From the NCBI RefSeq assembly GCF_900108365.1, contig NZ_FNWQ01000001.1, positions 1,054,001 through 1,118,000 on the forward strand: 64,000 nucleotides of DNA, given 5' to 3'. Positions within the stretch are counted from its first letter, which is position 1. Each line of letters begins with the position of its first letter. Below are positions 27,976 to 37,827 of the stretch, piece by piece. Source of the stretch: Chryseobacterium culicis. GTDB lineage: Bacteria > Bacteroidota > Bacteroidia > Flavobacteriales > Weeksellaceae. The position numbers and the translations under genes were made by a program. A model generated the notes under the pieces. That model made no database searches. It worked only from the letters and a program-made list of their open reading frames with translations, and had not been told where the DNA came from.

Positions 27976-28674
27976 ATGAGTAATATATTTTCCGATAATG
28001 GTCAGATTGAGGTAGTCTCCTCCTTTTCTGAATTAATAGAAACCCGTTTTCGTGGAGCCACGAATGCCATCTGCTGGCAGCGGGACCTGAGCGGAGATTT
28101 TAAGGAAATCGTAACAAAACTTCAGCTGGAAGATAATATTACAGAAATTTTTCCGGAAGATCTTTTAGTCTTACCGCTTTCAGAACAAGGAATCATCGCA
28201 AGAGAAACAATCTTACATGATATCAGGTTATTGTCAGATTTTGGTGCTTCCCCATCTCTTAATCTGCTTAAAAATTATGATCGGGACACCGAGCTGGAAT
28301 TTATCTCAACAGATGTATATTCATACCACGTAGATCGTTCACCCATTGCAACAGATACTTTTTTATGTACCTATCACGGAGCTGCCAGTGACATTATTGC
28401 CAATGATCAGGTTGAGCAGAAGATTTTGATCCCTGAAATCCGTGAAAAGCTGAGAAAACTGCATAACGGCCCCGAGGAAGAATTTGAAAATTTTCTGAAA
28501 GAGTATTTCTTCGATTTACACTATCAGCCAAAAACCACTGCAGAACCCGTTAATTTAGGAACAGGTCATCTCTGGCGTCTGGCGGTAGATCATCCCGGTC
28601 AGAAAGCCTTACCATGTGTGCATAGAGCTCCTGTTGAAAATGATAATGAATACAGACTGCTGTTGATTTGCTGA
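27976..28674 (+). CDS. DUF1826-like protein
   Basis: A 232-residue protein from ATG 27976 (MSNIFSDNG). An upstream TTG would extend the frame, but it overlaps the -7 promoter box, so I reject it. Conserved-looking blocks are ICWQRDL near residue 35, YHVDRSPIATDTFLCTYHG near 115-135 and HLWRLAVDHPGQ near 205. These His, Asp and Cys clusters suggest a metal site. They fit my memory of the DUF1826 family, whose function is not established. There is no signal peptide. The gene stands alone between a terminator and the promoter of the toxin island. Confidence 0.62.
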   Translation: MSNIFSDNGQIEVVSSFSELIETRFRGATNAICWQRDLSGDFKEIVTKLQLEDNITEIFPEDLLVLPLSEQGIIARETILHDIRLLSDFGASPSLNLLKNYDRDTELEFISTDVYSYHVDRSPIATDTFLCTYHGAASDIIANDQVEQKILIPEIREKLRKLHNGPEEEFENFLKEYFFDLHYQPKTTAEPVNLGTGHLWRLAVDHPGQKALPCVHRAPVENDNEYRLLLIC

Positions 28675-29032
28675 TGTTAAGGACCCGCTGCATGGAAAAA
28701 TCCATATTGATCATCATAAAGAAGGATTGAAGTGATAAAGCACCGTTCATACGGAAGCATTTTTTGTTCAACTTTCAAACAAACGGCTGTGATAAAAATA
28801 TAATAATAATACTTATTTATTTCGATTTATATAATCCTTATATATTCTGCTTTTATATGAAAAATATCAATAATGACATCAGTAGTGAATAAAGGTTATA
28901 TTTGTAACTTATTTGTAATGTGCATGTTGGTATCAGGAATTCGATCGCTTTATTCCTATTTATTGCATAGTTTTTTTGGTTAAAAAGTGTGAGGTTTCTT
29001 TTGCGAAATTTCTAAAAATGAAATTAAAAATA
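28675..29032. other. AT-rich spacer before the toxin island
   Basis: About 360 bp with no credible ORF. Apart from the promoter box at its right edge (29033-29040) I see nothing in it. Confidence 0.5.
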
Positions 29033-29040
29033 TACTTTTG
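29033..29040 (+). promoter_or_regulatory. Candidate -7 box of the toxin island
   Basis: TACTTTTG fits TAnnTTTG. The ATG at 29056 is only 16 bp further, so the transcript would have a leader of about 10 nt, unusually short. This also rules out the TTG at 29038 as a start codon. Confidence 0.5.
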
Positions 29041-29055
29041 CACAAACACAAATGC

Positions 29056-32000
29056 ATGGCAAAAATATATTCTATTTTTATTATGCTCTTATTTTTTGTC
29101 CCTACAAAAGCTAATAGTCATAATAAAAGTGATTCTCTGAGTTTATACAAAAACTTATCTTTTCCGTATCAACCTGATCTTCATTATTCTCTGTCAGAAT
29201 TTCCCTCAGACCAGTTTTTTGCAGTTTCAGAGAATGATCCGGATACCGATCAGGAGATTGGCAAAGCAACAGCAGCATTCGATGCCCTAGAACAGACTGG
29301 GAATTTTACCAGTACCATCAATCCCAATGAACTTACCGAGTTTCCTATCGGGCTTAAAGAAAATATTTCCAGTGTAGAATACAGTCTGGTAGTGACCAAA
29401 GCAAAGTTTACCCCAGAATATGCCCTTATTAATGTCTATGGAAGAATAACGACTCCACAGCAGGGAGCAGAAGGGGGAAAGAAAACCTTATTCTTTGGTG
29501 CAGAGGGTATTAAGCTTTCCTATAATGGAAAAATCATTGGAGATGCCAAACTTTCTCTGCTGGGAGATGTCAGCATGCCTTTTAACCAGAACCAGTGGAT
29601 GCTTACCCTTGAAGGGGGAAGACTTAACAGGTCTAATGGTGAAAGCGTAAATGATAATACCTATATCGTGATGGATTGTGATGGAATCAAAGAGCTTTCT
29701 CTGAAGGGAAATGTTCAGATTTCCAGAAATGTGCTGGTTCCTTTAGATGGTAATGGAGCTGTATTGCCGGAAATAGGATCGAACGGAATCACAAACAGAG
29801 TTAGAGGAGATTTTTCTATGAAGGCAACTGACTGGAATGATCTCTTGGTGAAAGTAAGCATAAGCCCTTTTGCCATTACTTCACAGATTAAAAATCAGGA
29901 TAAAGGATATTTCTCTTTCTTCGTCAACAATGCTGTGCTGGACTTAAGTGATCTCAGAACAGACCCTGACGTTCAGTTTCCTCAATATTATAATACCCAT
30001 GGTTATCTGATTAGTGGAACGGAGTCCTGGAGGGGGCTTTATGTACAGACTTTAAAAATAGGTCTTCCCCAGGAATTCAAAACAGAAGATCATATAGATA
30101 GCAGGGTTTCTTTTGAAGCCAATAATCTTTTGATTGATTCCTATGGAGTCTCCGGAAATTTTGCGGCCAACAATCTTTTTCCGATAGACAGAGGAGTTAC
30201 CAACAAAGAAAATGCATGGAGATATTCCCTTGATAAGATAGGAGTAGATTTGGCCGCCTCTAAAATTGTGGGTGCAAATTTAGAAGGTACCATTCAGCTT
30301 CCGATTCAGAAAAATAATGATAATCAGAATACAGGTATTCCAAAGTATTTAGGATACAAAGGAATGATAACAGAAGAAGAATATCTGATTTCTGTTACTA
30401 CCCTTGATCAAATTAAATTTGATATCTGGAGCGCAAAAGCACTTATTGATATAGGATCAACTATTGAGTTGAGGGTGAAAAACCGCGAATTTTTACCTAA
30501 GGCCATTCTTAACGGAAGCCTCGATATAGGAGCTAATGCTAAATACGCAGAAAGCAGTGACCCGAATGAGAAAAAAGATGCTGATTTTAAAGGATTAAAG
30601 TTTCAGGGTTTAACCCTTCAAACAAAAGCTCCTTATATCACTGTTGACTATTTTGGCGTGAAGGGAGAACAGAAACTGGCTAATTTTCCTGCAAGTATCA
30701 AAGATATAAAGGTTATAGCAGACGGGTCGCAGGTGAGCTTAGGGTTTGATATATCTGTTGGATTGCAGGAAGACCGTTTTTCAGCCACCGGTGGAATGAT
30801 CATCAGAGGATTAATTACCAATGAGAATAACAGACAGCGATGGAAATATGATGGTTTTACTTTAACTAAGCTTGGGCTTCATAAGGTTGATATAGGCGTT
30901 GCTATTGTAACCGGAGAATTTCAGTTGATGAGAAACGATCCTTTGTATGGAAATGGTTTTACAGCATTCCTTAAGGCCGAACTTACAGCAGTTAAAGGAA
31001 TAACAGTTAGTGTTAATGCAGCCTATGGATATAGTACTTTCAGATACTGGGGATTCGAAGGATCGGTAAGAGGACTTACCATTCAGGCGTCTGCCCTTAG
31101 AATTACAGGATTTACAGGAGGTGCATTTTATCATATGGTTCCGGACAGAGATTTGTCTATAGATCCGAAATATGCAGACAGAGCATTGGTCTTAAGACCT
31201 GATAACACAATCGGACTGGCTTTAAGAGCAGGAATTTATGGTTCGATACCCAAAGAGAATACCATTGATATCATGGCTGGGTTCAATATTTCTACCAATC
31301 CGAATGGAGGACTGGCCAATATCGGATTTGTAGGAGAAGCGGTTGTGATGGCTAATTTATCAAAATTAGTTCCTGGCGACGCCATGGCCGGACTTAAAGA
31401 TAAGTTTAAAGAAATGGTTGGTAAGCCTGCCTTTCTTGACAAGCTTAAAGGCAAATGGGGTACTTCAATGTTGGATGTAGCAGATGTGGATAAAGAATAC
31501 CCTGTTACAGAAAATATGGAAGGAGCCATCCGTGCAAAGCTTGCTATGAATTATGACTTCAACAACAGCGTTTTTCATGCCAGTTTAGATGTTTTTGTAA
31601 ATATTGCGAACGGCATTATCAAAGGAATCGGTCCAAACGGAAGAGCAGGATGGGCGGTTGTACATATTTCACCGGATGAATGGTATATGCACATCGGCAC
31701 CCCTACAGATATGATTGGTCTTAAAGTAGGTTTCGGAAATTTCTACCTGCAGTCGGGAAGCTACTTTATGGTCGGAAACAGAATTCCGGGAAGCCCGCCG
31801 CCACCGCAGGAAGTAGCTGATATTTTAGGACTTCAGCTCAATGATATAGATTATATGAGCAGCCTTAATGCCTTAGGAGATGGTAAAGGATTTGCGTTCG
31901 GAACCCACCTGAAATTTGATACGGGTGATATGACGGCATTGTTTTTATATGCACGTTTTCAGGCAGGTTTAGGAACCGATATTATGCTTAAAGATTATGG

Positions 32001-33750
32001 TGAGGCCAAATGTTCCAACCGTGGAGGAGATCGGATCGGAATCAACGGTTGGTATGCCAACGGACAGGCCTATGTGTATCTGCAGGGTGAACTTGGTATT
32101 AAAATAAAACTTTGGTTTATCAAAAAGAAAATCCCGATTATCAAAGCAGGTGTCGCTTCATTATTACAGGCAAAAGGCCCGAACCCATTCTGGGTGCGTG
32201 GATATCTTGGGGGATATTATAACCTGTTGGGAGGGATGATTAAAGGGAAATTCAGATTCAAGATGGAATTTGGAGAAGAATGTGTATTGGAAAACTCTTC
32301 CGTTCTGGGAGGCATGAAAATCATTTCAGATCTTACTCCTAAAAAAGATGAAACCGATGTGGATGTTTTTGCCATTCCACAGGCAACATTCGCTGTACGT
32401 GTCAATGAACCGATTGTCATTCCCGAAGACGACGGAGATCATACCTATAAAGTGGTGGTAGATAAAATGACCATTATAGATGATCAGGGCAAAGAAATAA
32501 AAGGAGTTGTTGAATATGCCCCATCTAAAGACGTTGCCAATTTCATTTCAGAAGATATCCTTCCGCCTAATAAAACATTGAAGGCTGTTACTCAGGTAAG
32601 CTTCATGGAGAAAAAGAACGGAATGTATGAAGTGGTGATGGCAGACGGACAAAAAGCAATAGAAATTGAAGAAAGAGTATTTACCACAGGTGGCGCTCCG
32701 AATGTAATTCCTCTACAGAACATACAATATGCCTATCCGGTTCCTGAACAGGAAAATTATTATACGGGCGAATCCAGTAAAGGATACATCAAGCTTAAGC
32801 GTGGACAGGATTATCTGTTTGACGATCCAAACTGGAACACAGTAACTGCCTTCGCAGCAGAATCACCTACAGAAAGTGATTTCTCTTACAATACCAATGA
32901 TAATACGGTGAACTTCAGTACACCGAATCTTGGAAAAGAGAAAGAATATACATTTGCCCTGATCGCAAAAAATAAAAATGGCAACAGTGATGCCGGAGGA
33001 AATCAAACTGTAGAACAGACGGTGAAAAATGAAGAAAACCAGGACGATTCCGGCGTTTCTGTAACAACGGAAGTGAAAAAAGCTCAGAGTCTTTCCAAAA
33101 ACGGAGAAATTGAGAGACTGGCCTTTGTTTTCAGAACCAGTAAGTATAACACATTTGCCGATAAAATGTCCGGTTTACGTTTCAATCCGCTGTGGATAAG
33201 AGTAAGCTCGGATGTGGTTACCCTTCAGAATAATATGAATGCAGATGAATACTTTGATGCTGTTGAAATTTCAGGGTCAAAATATACCGATAACCTGCCA
33301 TTGATAAACCTGACAGCAATGATGGATGATTCTTTTGCGAATAAATTTAAAGGCCTGATTTATAACAATTATCCTTTTGATGAACTCACGCTGAACAGAG
33401 CAGAAAACGAAGATGATACCACTGGAATTCCTCCGGTAAAAGCATTCCCGGTTTTCACTTCCTATCTGCAGTATTTGGGTAATGAAAAAGGAAACGGATT
33501 CCTGAAGCAGACCTTCCCGTTCAAATATGATCTGTTCAGTTATTATAAATCAGACTGGTACGAGCTTATTTCAAAAGCCGCATCCAAATATGTGGGCGCT
33601 CCGGCCAATACAAGACCTGCGTTGATCAACACTTTATTGCAGTCAACGTATGGAGTTATTCCGGAAACAAAATACAATGTAAAAGCAAAATATATCCTTC
33701 CAGGCAATAAACCGGGAACAGAAAAACAGATCAACTATGAATTTAAATAG
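29056..33750 (+). CDS. Giant secreted beta-rich protein, first gene of the TANFOR toxin island
   Basis: A 1564-residue protein from ATG 29056 (MAKIYSIFIMLLFFV). The upstream TTG in frame lies inside the promoter box. A signal peptide covers about residues 1-20 (ending TKANS). I recognise no family. The body is rich in Gly, Asn and alternating hydrophobic residues, as in long beta-sheet or beta-helical proteins. Around residues 550-1050 it has amphipathic stretches such as AFLKAELTAVKGITVSVNAAYGYS that could be beta-hairpins. The end (after about 1120) is more soluble-looking and has no T9SS sorting domain. It starts an operon-like run in which the TANFOR toxin follows after 44 bp. A structural or transport role for the toxin is inferred only from this position. 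Confidence 0.7.
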   Translation: MAKIYSIFIMLLFFVPTKANSHNKSDSLSLYKNLSFPYQPDLHYSLSEFPSDQFFAVSENDPDTDQEIGKATAAFDALEQTGNFTSTINPNELTEFPIGLKENISSVEYSLVVTKAKFTPEYALINVYGRITTPQQGAEGGKKTLFFGAEGIKLSYNGKIIGDAKLSLLGDVSMPFNQNQWMLTLEGGRLNRSNGESVNDNTYIVMDCDGIKELSLKGNVQISRNVLVPLDGNGAVLPEIGSNGITNRVRGDFSMKATDWNDLLVKVSISPFAITSQIKNQDKGYFSFFVNNAVLDLSDLRTDPDVQFPQYYNTHGYLISGTESWRGLYVQTLKIGLPQEFKTEDHIDSRVSFEANNLLIDSYGVSGNFAANNLFPIDRGVTNKENAWRYSLDKIGVDLAASKIVGANLEGTIQLPIQKNNDNQNTGIPKYLGYKGMITEEEYLISVTTLDQIKFDIWSAKALIDIGSTIELRVKNREFLPKAILNGSLDIGANAKYAESSDPNEKKDADFKGLKFQGLTLQTKAPYITVDYFGVKGEQKLANFPASIKDIKVIADGSQVSLGFDISVGLQEDRFSATGGMIIRGLITNENNRQRWKYDGFTLTKLGLHKVDIGVAIVTGEFQLMRNDPLYGNGFTAFLKAELTAVKGITVSVNAAYGYSTFRYWGFEGSVRGLTIQASALRITGFTGGAFYHMVPDRDLSIDPKYADRALVLRPDNTIGLALRAGIYGSIPKENTIDIMAGFNISTNPNGGLANIGFVGEAVVMANLSKLVPGDAMAGLKDKFKEMVGKPAFLDKLKGKWGTSMLDVADVDKEYPVTENMEGAIRAKLAMNYDFNNSVFHASLDVFVNIANGIIKGIGPNGRAGWAVVHISPDEWYMHIGTPTDMIGLKVGFGNFYLQSGSYFMVGNRIPGSPPPPQEVADILGLQLNDIDYMSSLNALGDGKGFAFGTHLKFDTGDMTALFLYARFQAGLGTDIMLKDYGEAKCSNRGGDRIGINGWYANGQAYVYLQGELGIKIKLWFIKKKIPIIKAGVASLLQAKGPNPFWVRGYLGGYYNLLGGMIKGKFRFKMEFGEECVLENSSVLGGMKIISDLTPKKDETDVDVFAIPQATFAVRVNEPIVIPEDDGDHTYKVVVDKMTIIDDQGKEIKGVVEYAPSKDVANFISEDILPPNKTLKAVTQVSFMEKKNGMYEVVMADGQKAIEIEERVFTTGGAPNVIPLQNIQYAYPVPEQENYYTGESSKGYIKLKRGQDYLFDDPNWNTVTAFAAESPTESDFSYNTNDNTVNFSTPNLGKEKEYTFALIAKNKNGNSDAGGNQTVEQTVKNEENQDDSGVSVTTEVKKAQSLSKNGEIERLAFVFRTSKYNTFADKMSGLRFNPLWIRVSSDVVTLQNNMNADEYFDAVEISGSKYTDNLPLINLTAMMDDSFANKFKGLIYNNYPFDELTLNRAENEDDTTGIPPVKAFPVFTSYLQYLGNEKGNGFLKQTFPFKYDLFSYYKSDWYELISKAASKYVGAPANTRPALINTLLQSTYGVIPETKYNVKAKYILPGNKPGTEKQINYEFK

Positions 33751-33779
33751 CTATAAGCGCTAAGCAATAGGCTATAAGC
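33750..33779 (+). repeat. Short GCTATAAGC direct repeat between the first two island genes
   Basis: GCTATAAGC occurs twice, 21 bp apart, with a related TAAGC between. The reverse complement of this style of unit (GCTTACAGC, GCTTATTGC) recurs at 33881-33910 inside the signal-peptide codons of the next gene. Confidence 0.45.
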
Positions 33780-33794
33780 TTAAAAAACATAAAG

Positions 33795-36700
33795 ATGATT
33801 AATAAAATAAAAAATTATTTTCAACGATATAGAAGCAAAAGACAGAAACTTACTGCTCATAGTATGAGGCTGTTGACATTGCTTTTGCTTACAGCTTACA
33901 GCTTATTGCCTGTAGCTGTGAAATCCCAGCAATACCCCGTTAAGCTGGTTCCTGTCGTAATGCCTCCATACAGTTTAAGAATTGGAGATTACGCTACCAG
34001 TACAGATAATAAGCTGCAGTTACAGGTTTTAATGACAGATTTGCTGGAACCCCAGCATCAGACGGGAATTAAATTTTCTTTAGAAGCAGGACTGAATGCC
34101 GTACCTCTGGCAAAATCCAACGATTTTGTTGTGGGGATGAACCCGTTTACGCTCTATCCGGGCAATAATATCACCCTTACCAATGTAGATCTCAGGTCTT
34201 TATTTGAGCTGCAGAACTTATCGGGAATCAATGCGGTACAATATTCAAAACCATTGTCAGATGGAGTATACCAGTTCTGTTTTCAGGCTTATGATTATTA
34301 TACCAAAAATAATCTTTCTGCTAAAACGTGTGCTCCTGTATTTCTGGTTCAGTATGATCCGCCCATGCTTACCCTTCCGCAGAATGCAGAGAAAGTACAG
34401 ACATTGTCACCATACACGGGAGGAGCCGGAATTGTTTTCCAGTGGATGCCAAGGCAGATTGCTCCCAATACCAGGTATATTTTTACTTTAAAAGAACTTT
34501 GGGATATGGGGCAGAGCCCTGTTTCAGGATTTCTTTCCGCATCGGCTTTGTGGACCGAAGAAACCTATGCTCCCACTTTGTATTACGGAATTGATAAAAC
34601 CCAGTTAATACCCGGAAAAAGATATGCATGGCAGGTGCAGGCAAAATCCGGAAACCCTGTTTTGGGAGCCAATCCTACAGATGATAACGGGGTCTATAAA
34701 AATAACGGATTATCTGAAATCTATTATTTCGATTATGTAGAAAACTGTGCCGTTCCAACACTTTTAACAGCTAAAAATATTGGACGTGGAAGAGTAGAAC
34801 TGAACTGGAGTATTGCAGGCCAGCCCGCTGGTTTATACAATGTGCAATACCGTAAAAAAGGAAGCACAGCAGAATGGGTAACCCAGCAGAGTTATCAGCC
34901 TTCAGCCATCCTTACAGGGCTTGAAGACCAAACCGAATATGAATACCGTATTGGTTCCGTATGTGGAAATGTACAGACTTTTAACAGCACCAATCCATCG
35001 GAAAATGGAAATTCCGGAGGGAATGCCTATTCATACAGCGGAGTGCAGTATTTTACCACAGATTCCAATGATGTAGACAATAACTACCAGTGCGGGATTA
35101 TGCCTGCCATTGATATTGCGAATAAAACGCCGCTGCAAGATCCATTAAGAATTAATGATGTCTTTATGGCAGGTGACTTCCCTGTTACCATTCTGGAAAT
35201 ATCTGGCGGAAATGGTACTTACAGTGGAAAAGGATGGATTGATATTCCTTACTTATCTGGTGTCAAGGTAAAAGTTGATCTTAATAATATCCAGCTTAAT
35301 ACCGATAAAAAGCTTATTGGTGGAGTAGTTGAAACTACTTATGATCCGGAGGAAAAAAATGTTGTCGGTTTAAGTAGTGGATTAAATGATTTAGGCAATT
35401 TATTTACTGAAATTATCAGTGCAATAAACAATGCTTTAGGTAATGGGGGAATGACCAAAGCGGAGTGGGAAAAGCTATATGATGACATTAATACTTTTAC
35501 CGATGAAGGAGGGCAGACCGCTTCCGGATTATACGAACAAGGGTTAGTAACCGATGAACAAAAGGAAAAGCTTGATAAGCTGAAAGAAGAAATTGATGAA
35601 CTGCTCAAAAATCTTACCTGTGCTGTAAAAGAAGGCGAAAAACAGAAAGGTTCTGACGGTATTATTGAAAATGAATGTGAAGAGAAAGAGAAAGAACTAA
35701 AAGAAAAAATAGGGCAGTATAATAATGAGCTTAAAGAAACAGCAGAAAATGCCTGTATCTGGAATGTTGGAGAACGTGAAGAACTAAAAGGTAAAACCTT
35801 TTATTTCCAACAGAAAGTAGAAGGTAAGGCATTGCACAAATTAAAGTCAGGTGATTTCCCATTATCATTTAACAGGTTTGGAAACGTATATACTTTTAGC
35901 AGTAACGGGCAGGTTTATTATCCTGAAGCTGGCACAGGTAAATTTACCACCAAAGATGTTGTTAAATATTACCAGTTTGAAAATGCAGGTGATCCAATAT
36001 CAATAAGCGTAACTGAAAATACAGATGATCAAATTACGATAGACGGGCAAAAGGAAATTGCCATGAAAGATTGTTCTTCTGATAATAAAGATAAAGGAAA
36101 CGGCTTAGGCAAAGGAACACTTTATACCAAAAATGTAGAAGGCAGATACAAAGTCACGGTAACGGAGAACAACGGGAAAATATCTTCTAAGTTTGATCTG
36201 ACAGGGTCAGGCAATTCTAAAACGGCATCTCAAAAAGTAAGAATAGAACAAGAAGTACAGAACAGTATTAATGATGCTCTGAAAGATCTGAAAAACCCTA
36301 AAGATATTAATAGCCTTTCTGCGAAAACTCAGGTTAATGATTTCGGTTTCTCTGTAAAACAGATGTCGGGCAAAGAATGGATAGAGACCTTATCCGAGCT
36401 TGGTGATAATGTTTGGGAAAATGCTGCTTTACCTAGATCATACTGGAACGAAGATGAAGGCAGTAAAACATCTAATGTGCAAATGCCTGCTTTATTTAGT
36501 GGTGTTGCAGATGGTGTCATCGGGGAGGTTACCGAATATCCGCAATTGATAAAATTAGGATATGATGTTTCTACAAAATCCGAAGTAAGGCAAGGATTGT
36601 GGAATAGTATTAAAAACATTAACCCTGAAAGCATAAAAAATGCTTCCCTAGAATTCTACGAACAGAAAAAAGCAAATTATACCAGCTCAAAATCTTATAT

Positions 36701-37253
36701 TGTTAACCATACGGTTGGACAAGATGGTGTTACGGTAGTTTCTCTAGCAATGGGCGCTAGTTTCTTCAATACAGGAACGGATGGGCTTAAAGATGGTATT
36801 GAGGATACAGGTGAGAAGCTTATTAAAAAAATTAGAAAAAAGCTTAATTTGCTTGATGAAGAAGCTTTAGGAGGGCATTCTATTGCTAGACACGGACCTC
36901 AATTATCATTACTCGAGATGGAACAAAGAGTTTTGGGTACTCATCCTAGTATTCCTCAATCAAGGTCTGCACTTAGATTTGAAACAAAAGCAATACATGA
37001 AGATGCGGTTGAAAAGGCCTTCGATCAATATGCAGATGATATAGAATCTTTTTTTGCTGACCCGAACAATACATATAAAGAGTGGACGTTAGATTATGGA
37101 TCAAAAGTTGGGAGTGGTTATACGAATACAGGTACTTTAAGAAATCCTGTTTCTCAACCCGTTACCTCAAATAAAGTTACTATTTCATTTAAAAGAGACC
37201 CAAATGCAGCTAAAGGTTATAGATTAGAAAGTGCATTTCCTGATATTAGATAA
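33795..37253 (+). CDS. TANFOR-domain polymorphic toxin with C-terminal RNase A-like domain
   Basis: A 1152-residue secreted protein. The long leader has a hydrophobic core LLTLLLLTAYSLLPVAV, and ATG 33864 (MRLL) is an alternative start. A TANFOR-type domain spans about 45-320 (PPYSLRIGDYATSTDNKLQL), an FN3 domain about 318-395, and a Lys/Glu coiled coil about 575-665. A linker GVTVVSLAMG lies near 978. The last ~130 residues read GGHSIARHG, then Ala/Trp-rich helices, then DYGSKVG and finally KRDPNAAKGYRLESAFP. This layout fits the bacterial RNase A-like toxin domain of CdiA-type effectors, in which the GGH..RH and C-terminal strand residues form the active site. It has no T9SS sorting domain. 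A small gene starts 5 bp after the stop, as expected for toxin and immunity. Confidence 0.75.
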   Translation: MINKIKNYFQRYRSKRQKLTAHSMRLLTLLLLTAYSLLPVAVKSQQYPVKLVPVVMPPYSLRIGDYATSTDNKLQLQVLMTDLLEPQHQTGIKFSLEAGLNAVPLAKSNDFVVGMNPFTLYPGNNITLTNVDLRSLFELQNLSGINAVQYSKPLSDGVYQFCFQAYDYYTKNNLSAKTCAPVFLVQYDPPMLTLPQNAEKVQTLSPYTGGAGIVFQWMPRQIAPNTRYIFTLKELWDMGQSPVSGFLSASALWTEETYAPTLYYGIDKTQLIPGKRYAWQVQAKSGNPVLGANPTDDNGVYKNNGLSEIYYFDYVENCAVPTLLTAKNIGRGRVELNWSIAGQPAGLYNVQYRKKGSTAEWVTQQSYQPSAILTGLEDQTEYEYRIGSVCGNVQTFNSTNPSENGNSGGNAYSYSGVQYFTTDSNDVDNNYQCGIMPAIDIANKTPLQDPLRINDVFMAGDFPVTILEISGGNGTYSGKGWIDIPYLSGVKVKVDLNNIQLNTDKKLIGGVVETTYDPEEKNVVGLSSGLNDLGNLFTEIISAINNALGNGGMTKAEWEKLYDDINTFTDEGGQTASGLYEQGLVTDEQKEKLDKLKEEIDELLKNLTCAVKEGEKQKGSDGIIENECEEKEKELKEKIGQYNNELKETAENACIWNVGEREELKGKTFYFQQKVEGKALHKLKSGDFPLSFNRFGNVYTFSSNGQVYYPEAGTGKFTTKDVVKYYQFENAGDPISISVTENTDDQITIDGQKEIAMKDCSSDNKDKGNGLGKGTLYTKNVEGRYKVTVTENNGKISSKFDLTGSGNSKTASQKVRIEQEVQNSINDALKDLKNPKDINSLSAKTQVNDFGFSVKQMSGKEWIETLSELGDNVWENAALPRSYWNEDEGSKTSNVQMPALFSGVADGVIGEVTEYPQLIKLGYDVSTKSEVRQGLWNSIKNINPESIKNASLEFYEQKKANYTSSKSYIVNHTVGQDGVTVVSLAMGASFFNTGTDGLKDGIEDTGEKLIKKIRKKLNLLDEEALGGHSIARHGPQLSLLEMEQRVLGTHPSIPQSRSALRFETKAIHEDAVEKAFDQYADDIESFFADPNNTYKEWTLDYGSKVGSGYTNTGTLRNPVSQPVTSNKVTISFKRDPNAAKGYRLESAFPDIR

Positions 37254-37258
37254 TTATT

Positions 37259-37570
37259 ATGAAAGAATTAGAAATACTTAAATCCTTGCTAGGAGCAAAT
37301 TTTCAATATAACTTTTATATTGATGCAATTGTTTCAGTAAGAAAAGAACTTAGGGATAATGAATATTACAAAAGCAAATTTGTTGATATTATAAAACTTA
37401 TCATTTATAGACAGCTACAGAATGGGGAAGCTGTGAAATTGATAAATGAAACAGCAAATTTAATGCTATTTGATAATACTGAAGAAGAAGCTTACAGATG
37501 GTTAGATTTATTCTTGATTAATGTTATTAATGAAGGTGAAATTATACCTTATGAAGATATTGCACAATAA
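37259..37570 (+). CDS. Probable cognate immunity protein
   Basis: A 103-residue protein, helical by eye, acidic toward its end (NTEEEAYRWLDLFLI, NEGEIIPYEDI). It has no signal peptide and matches no family I know. It begins 5 bp after the toxin stop codon, and its base composition is much more AT-rich than the upstream toxin body. Position, size and acidity suit an immunity protein that binds and blocks the RNase A-like domain in the cytoplasm. The role is inferred from context only. Confidence 0.6.
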   Translation: MKELEILKSLLGANFQYNFYIDAIVSVRKELRDNEYYKSKFVDIIKLIIYRQLQNGEAVKLINETANLMLFDNTEEEAYRWLDLFLINVINEGEIIPYEDIAQ

Positions 37571-37599
37571 TATACAATATTAGGATCTGAATTAAGTAG

Positions 37600-37827
37600 A
37601 AAGTAGTAACCACTTTTAACATCATTTACCATGAAATGGGTAAAGATGGTGTTACGGTAGTTTCTCTAGCAATGGGTTCCGGTTTCTTCAAAAAAGGGAA
37701 CAATGGATTTTGTTAGTTAGAAAAAACAAATGCGTATGTCCATCATATTTATAAAACTAATTTATTTAAAGAGTTTGATAATGGAAGAAATTTCAAGGAA
37801 ATTATACGAATCTTCGCCTTTAAATAG
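37600..37827 (+). pseudogene. Eroded second toxin C-terminus (displaced cassette)
   Basis: One reading frame, interrupted by a single TAG at 37714-37716, first repeats the toxin linker: GKDGVTVVSLAMG here against GQDGVTVVSLAMG at about residue 978 of the intact toxin, also almost identical at DNA level. After the TAG it continues as LEKTNAYVHHIYKTNLF and KEFDNGRNFKEIIRI and stops at 37827. The VHHIY piece looks like the tail of a different toxin, perhaps a His-dependent nuclease. The core between linker and tail appears deleted. It overlaps the start of the next gene by 47 bp, a toxin-immunity arrangement. Confidence 0.68.

Noticed and set aside
29038..29055. TTG 29038 as start of the giant secreted protein
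   Set aside because: It lies within the promoter -7 box; the ATG at 29056 gives a clean signal peptide.
37730..37780. ATG 37730 as start of the 192-residue immunity-like protein
   Set aside because: This stretch codes for the eroded toxin tail in another frame; the ATG at 37781 is the natural start.
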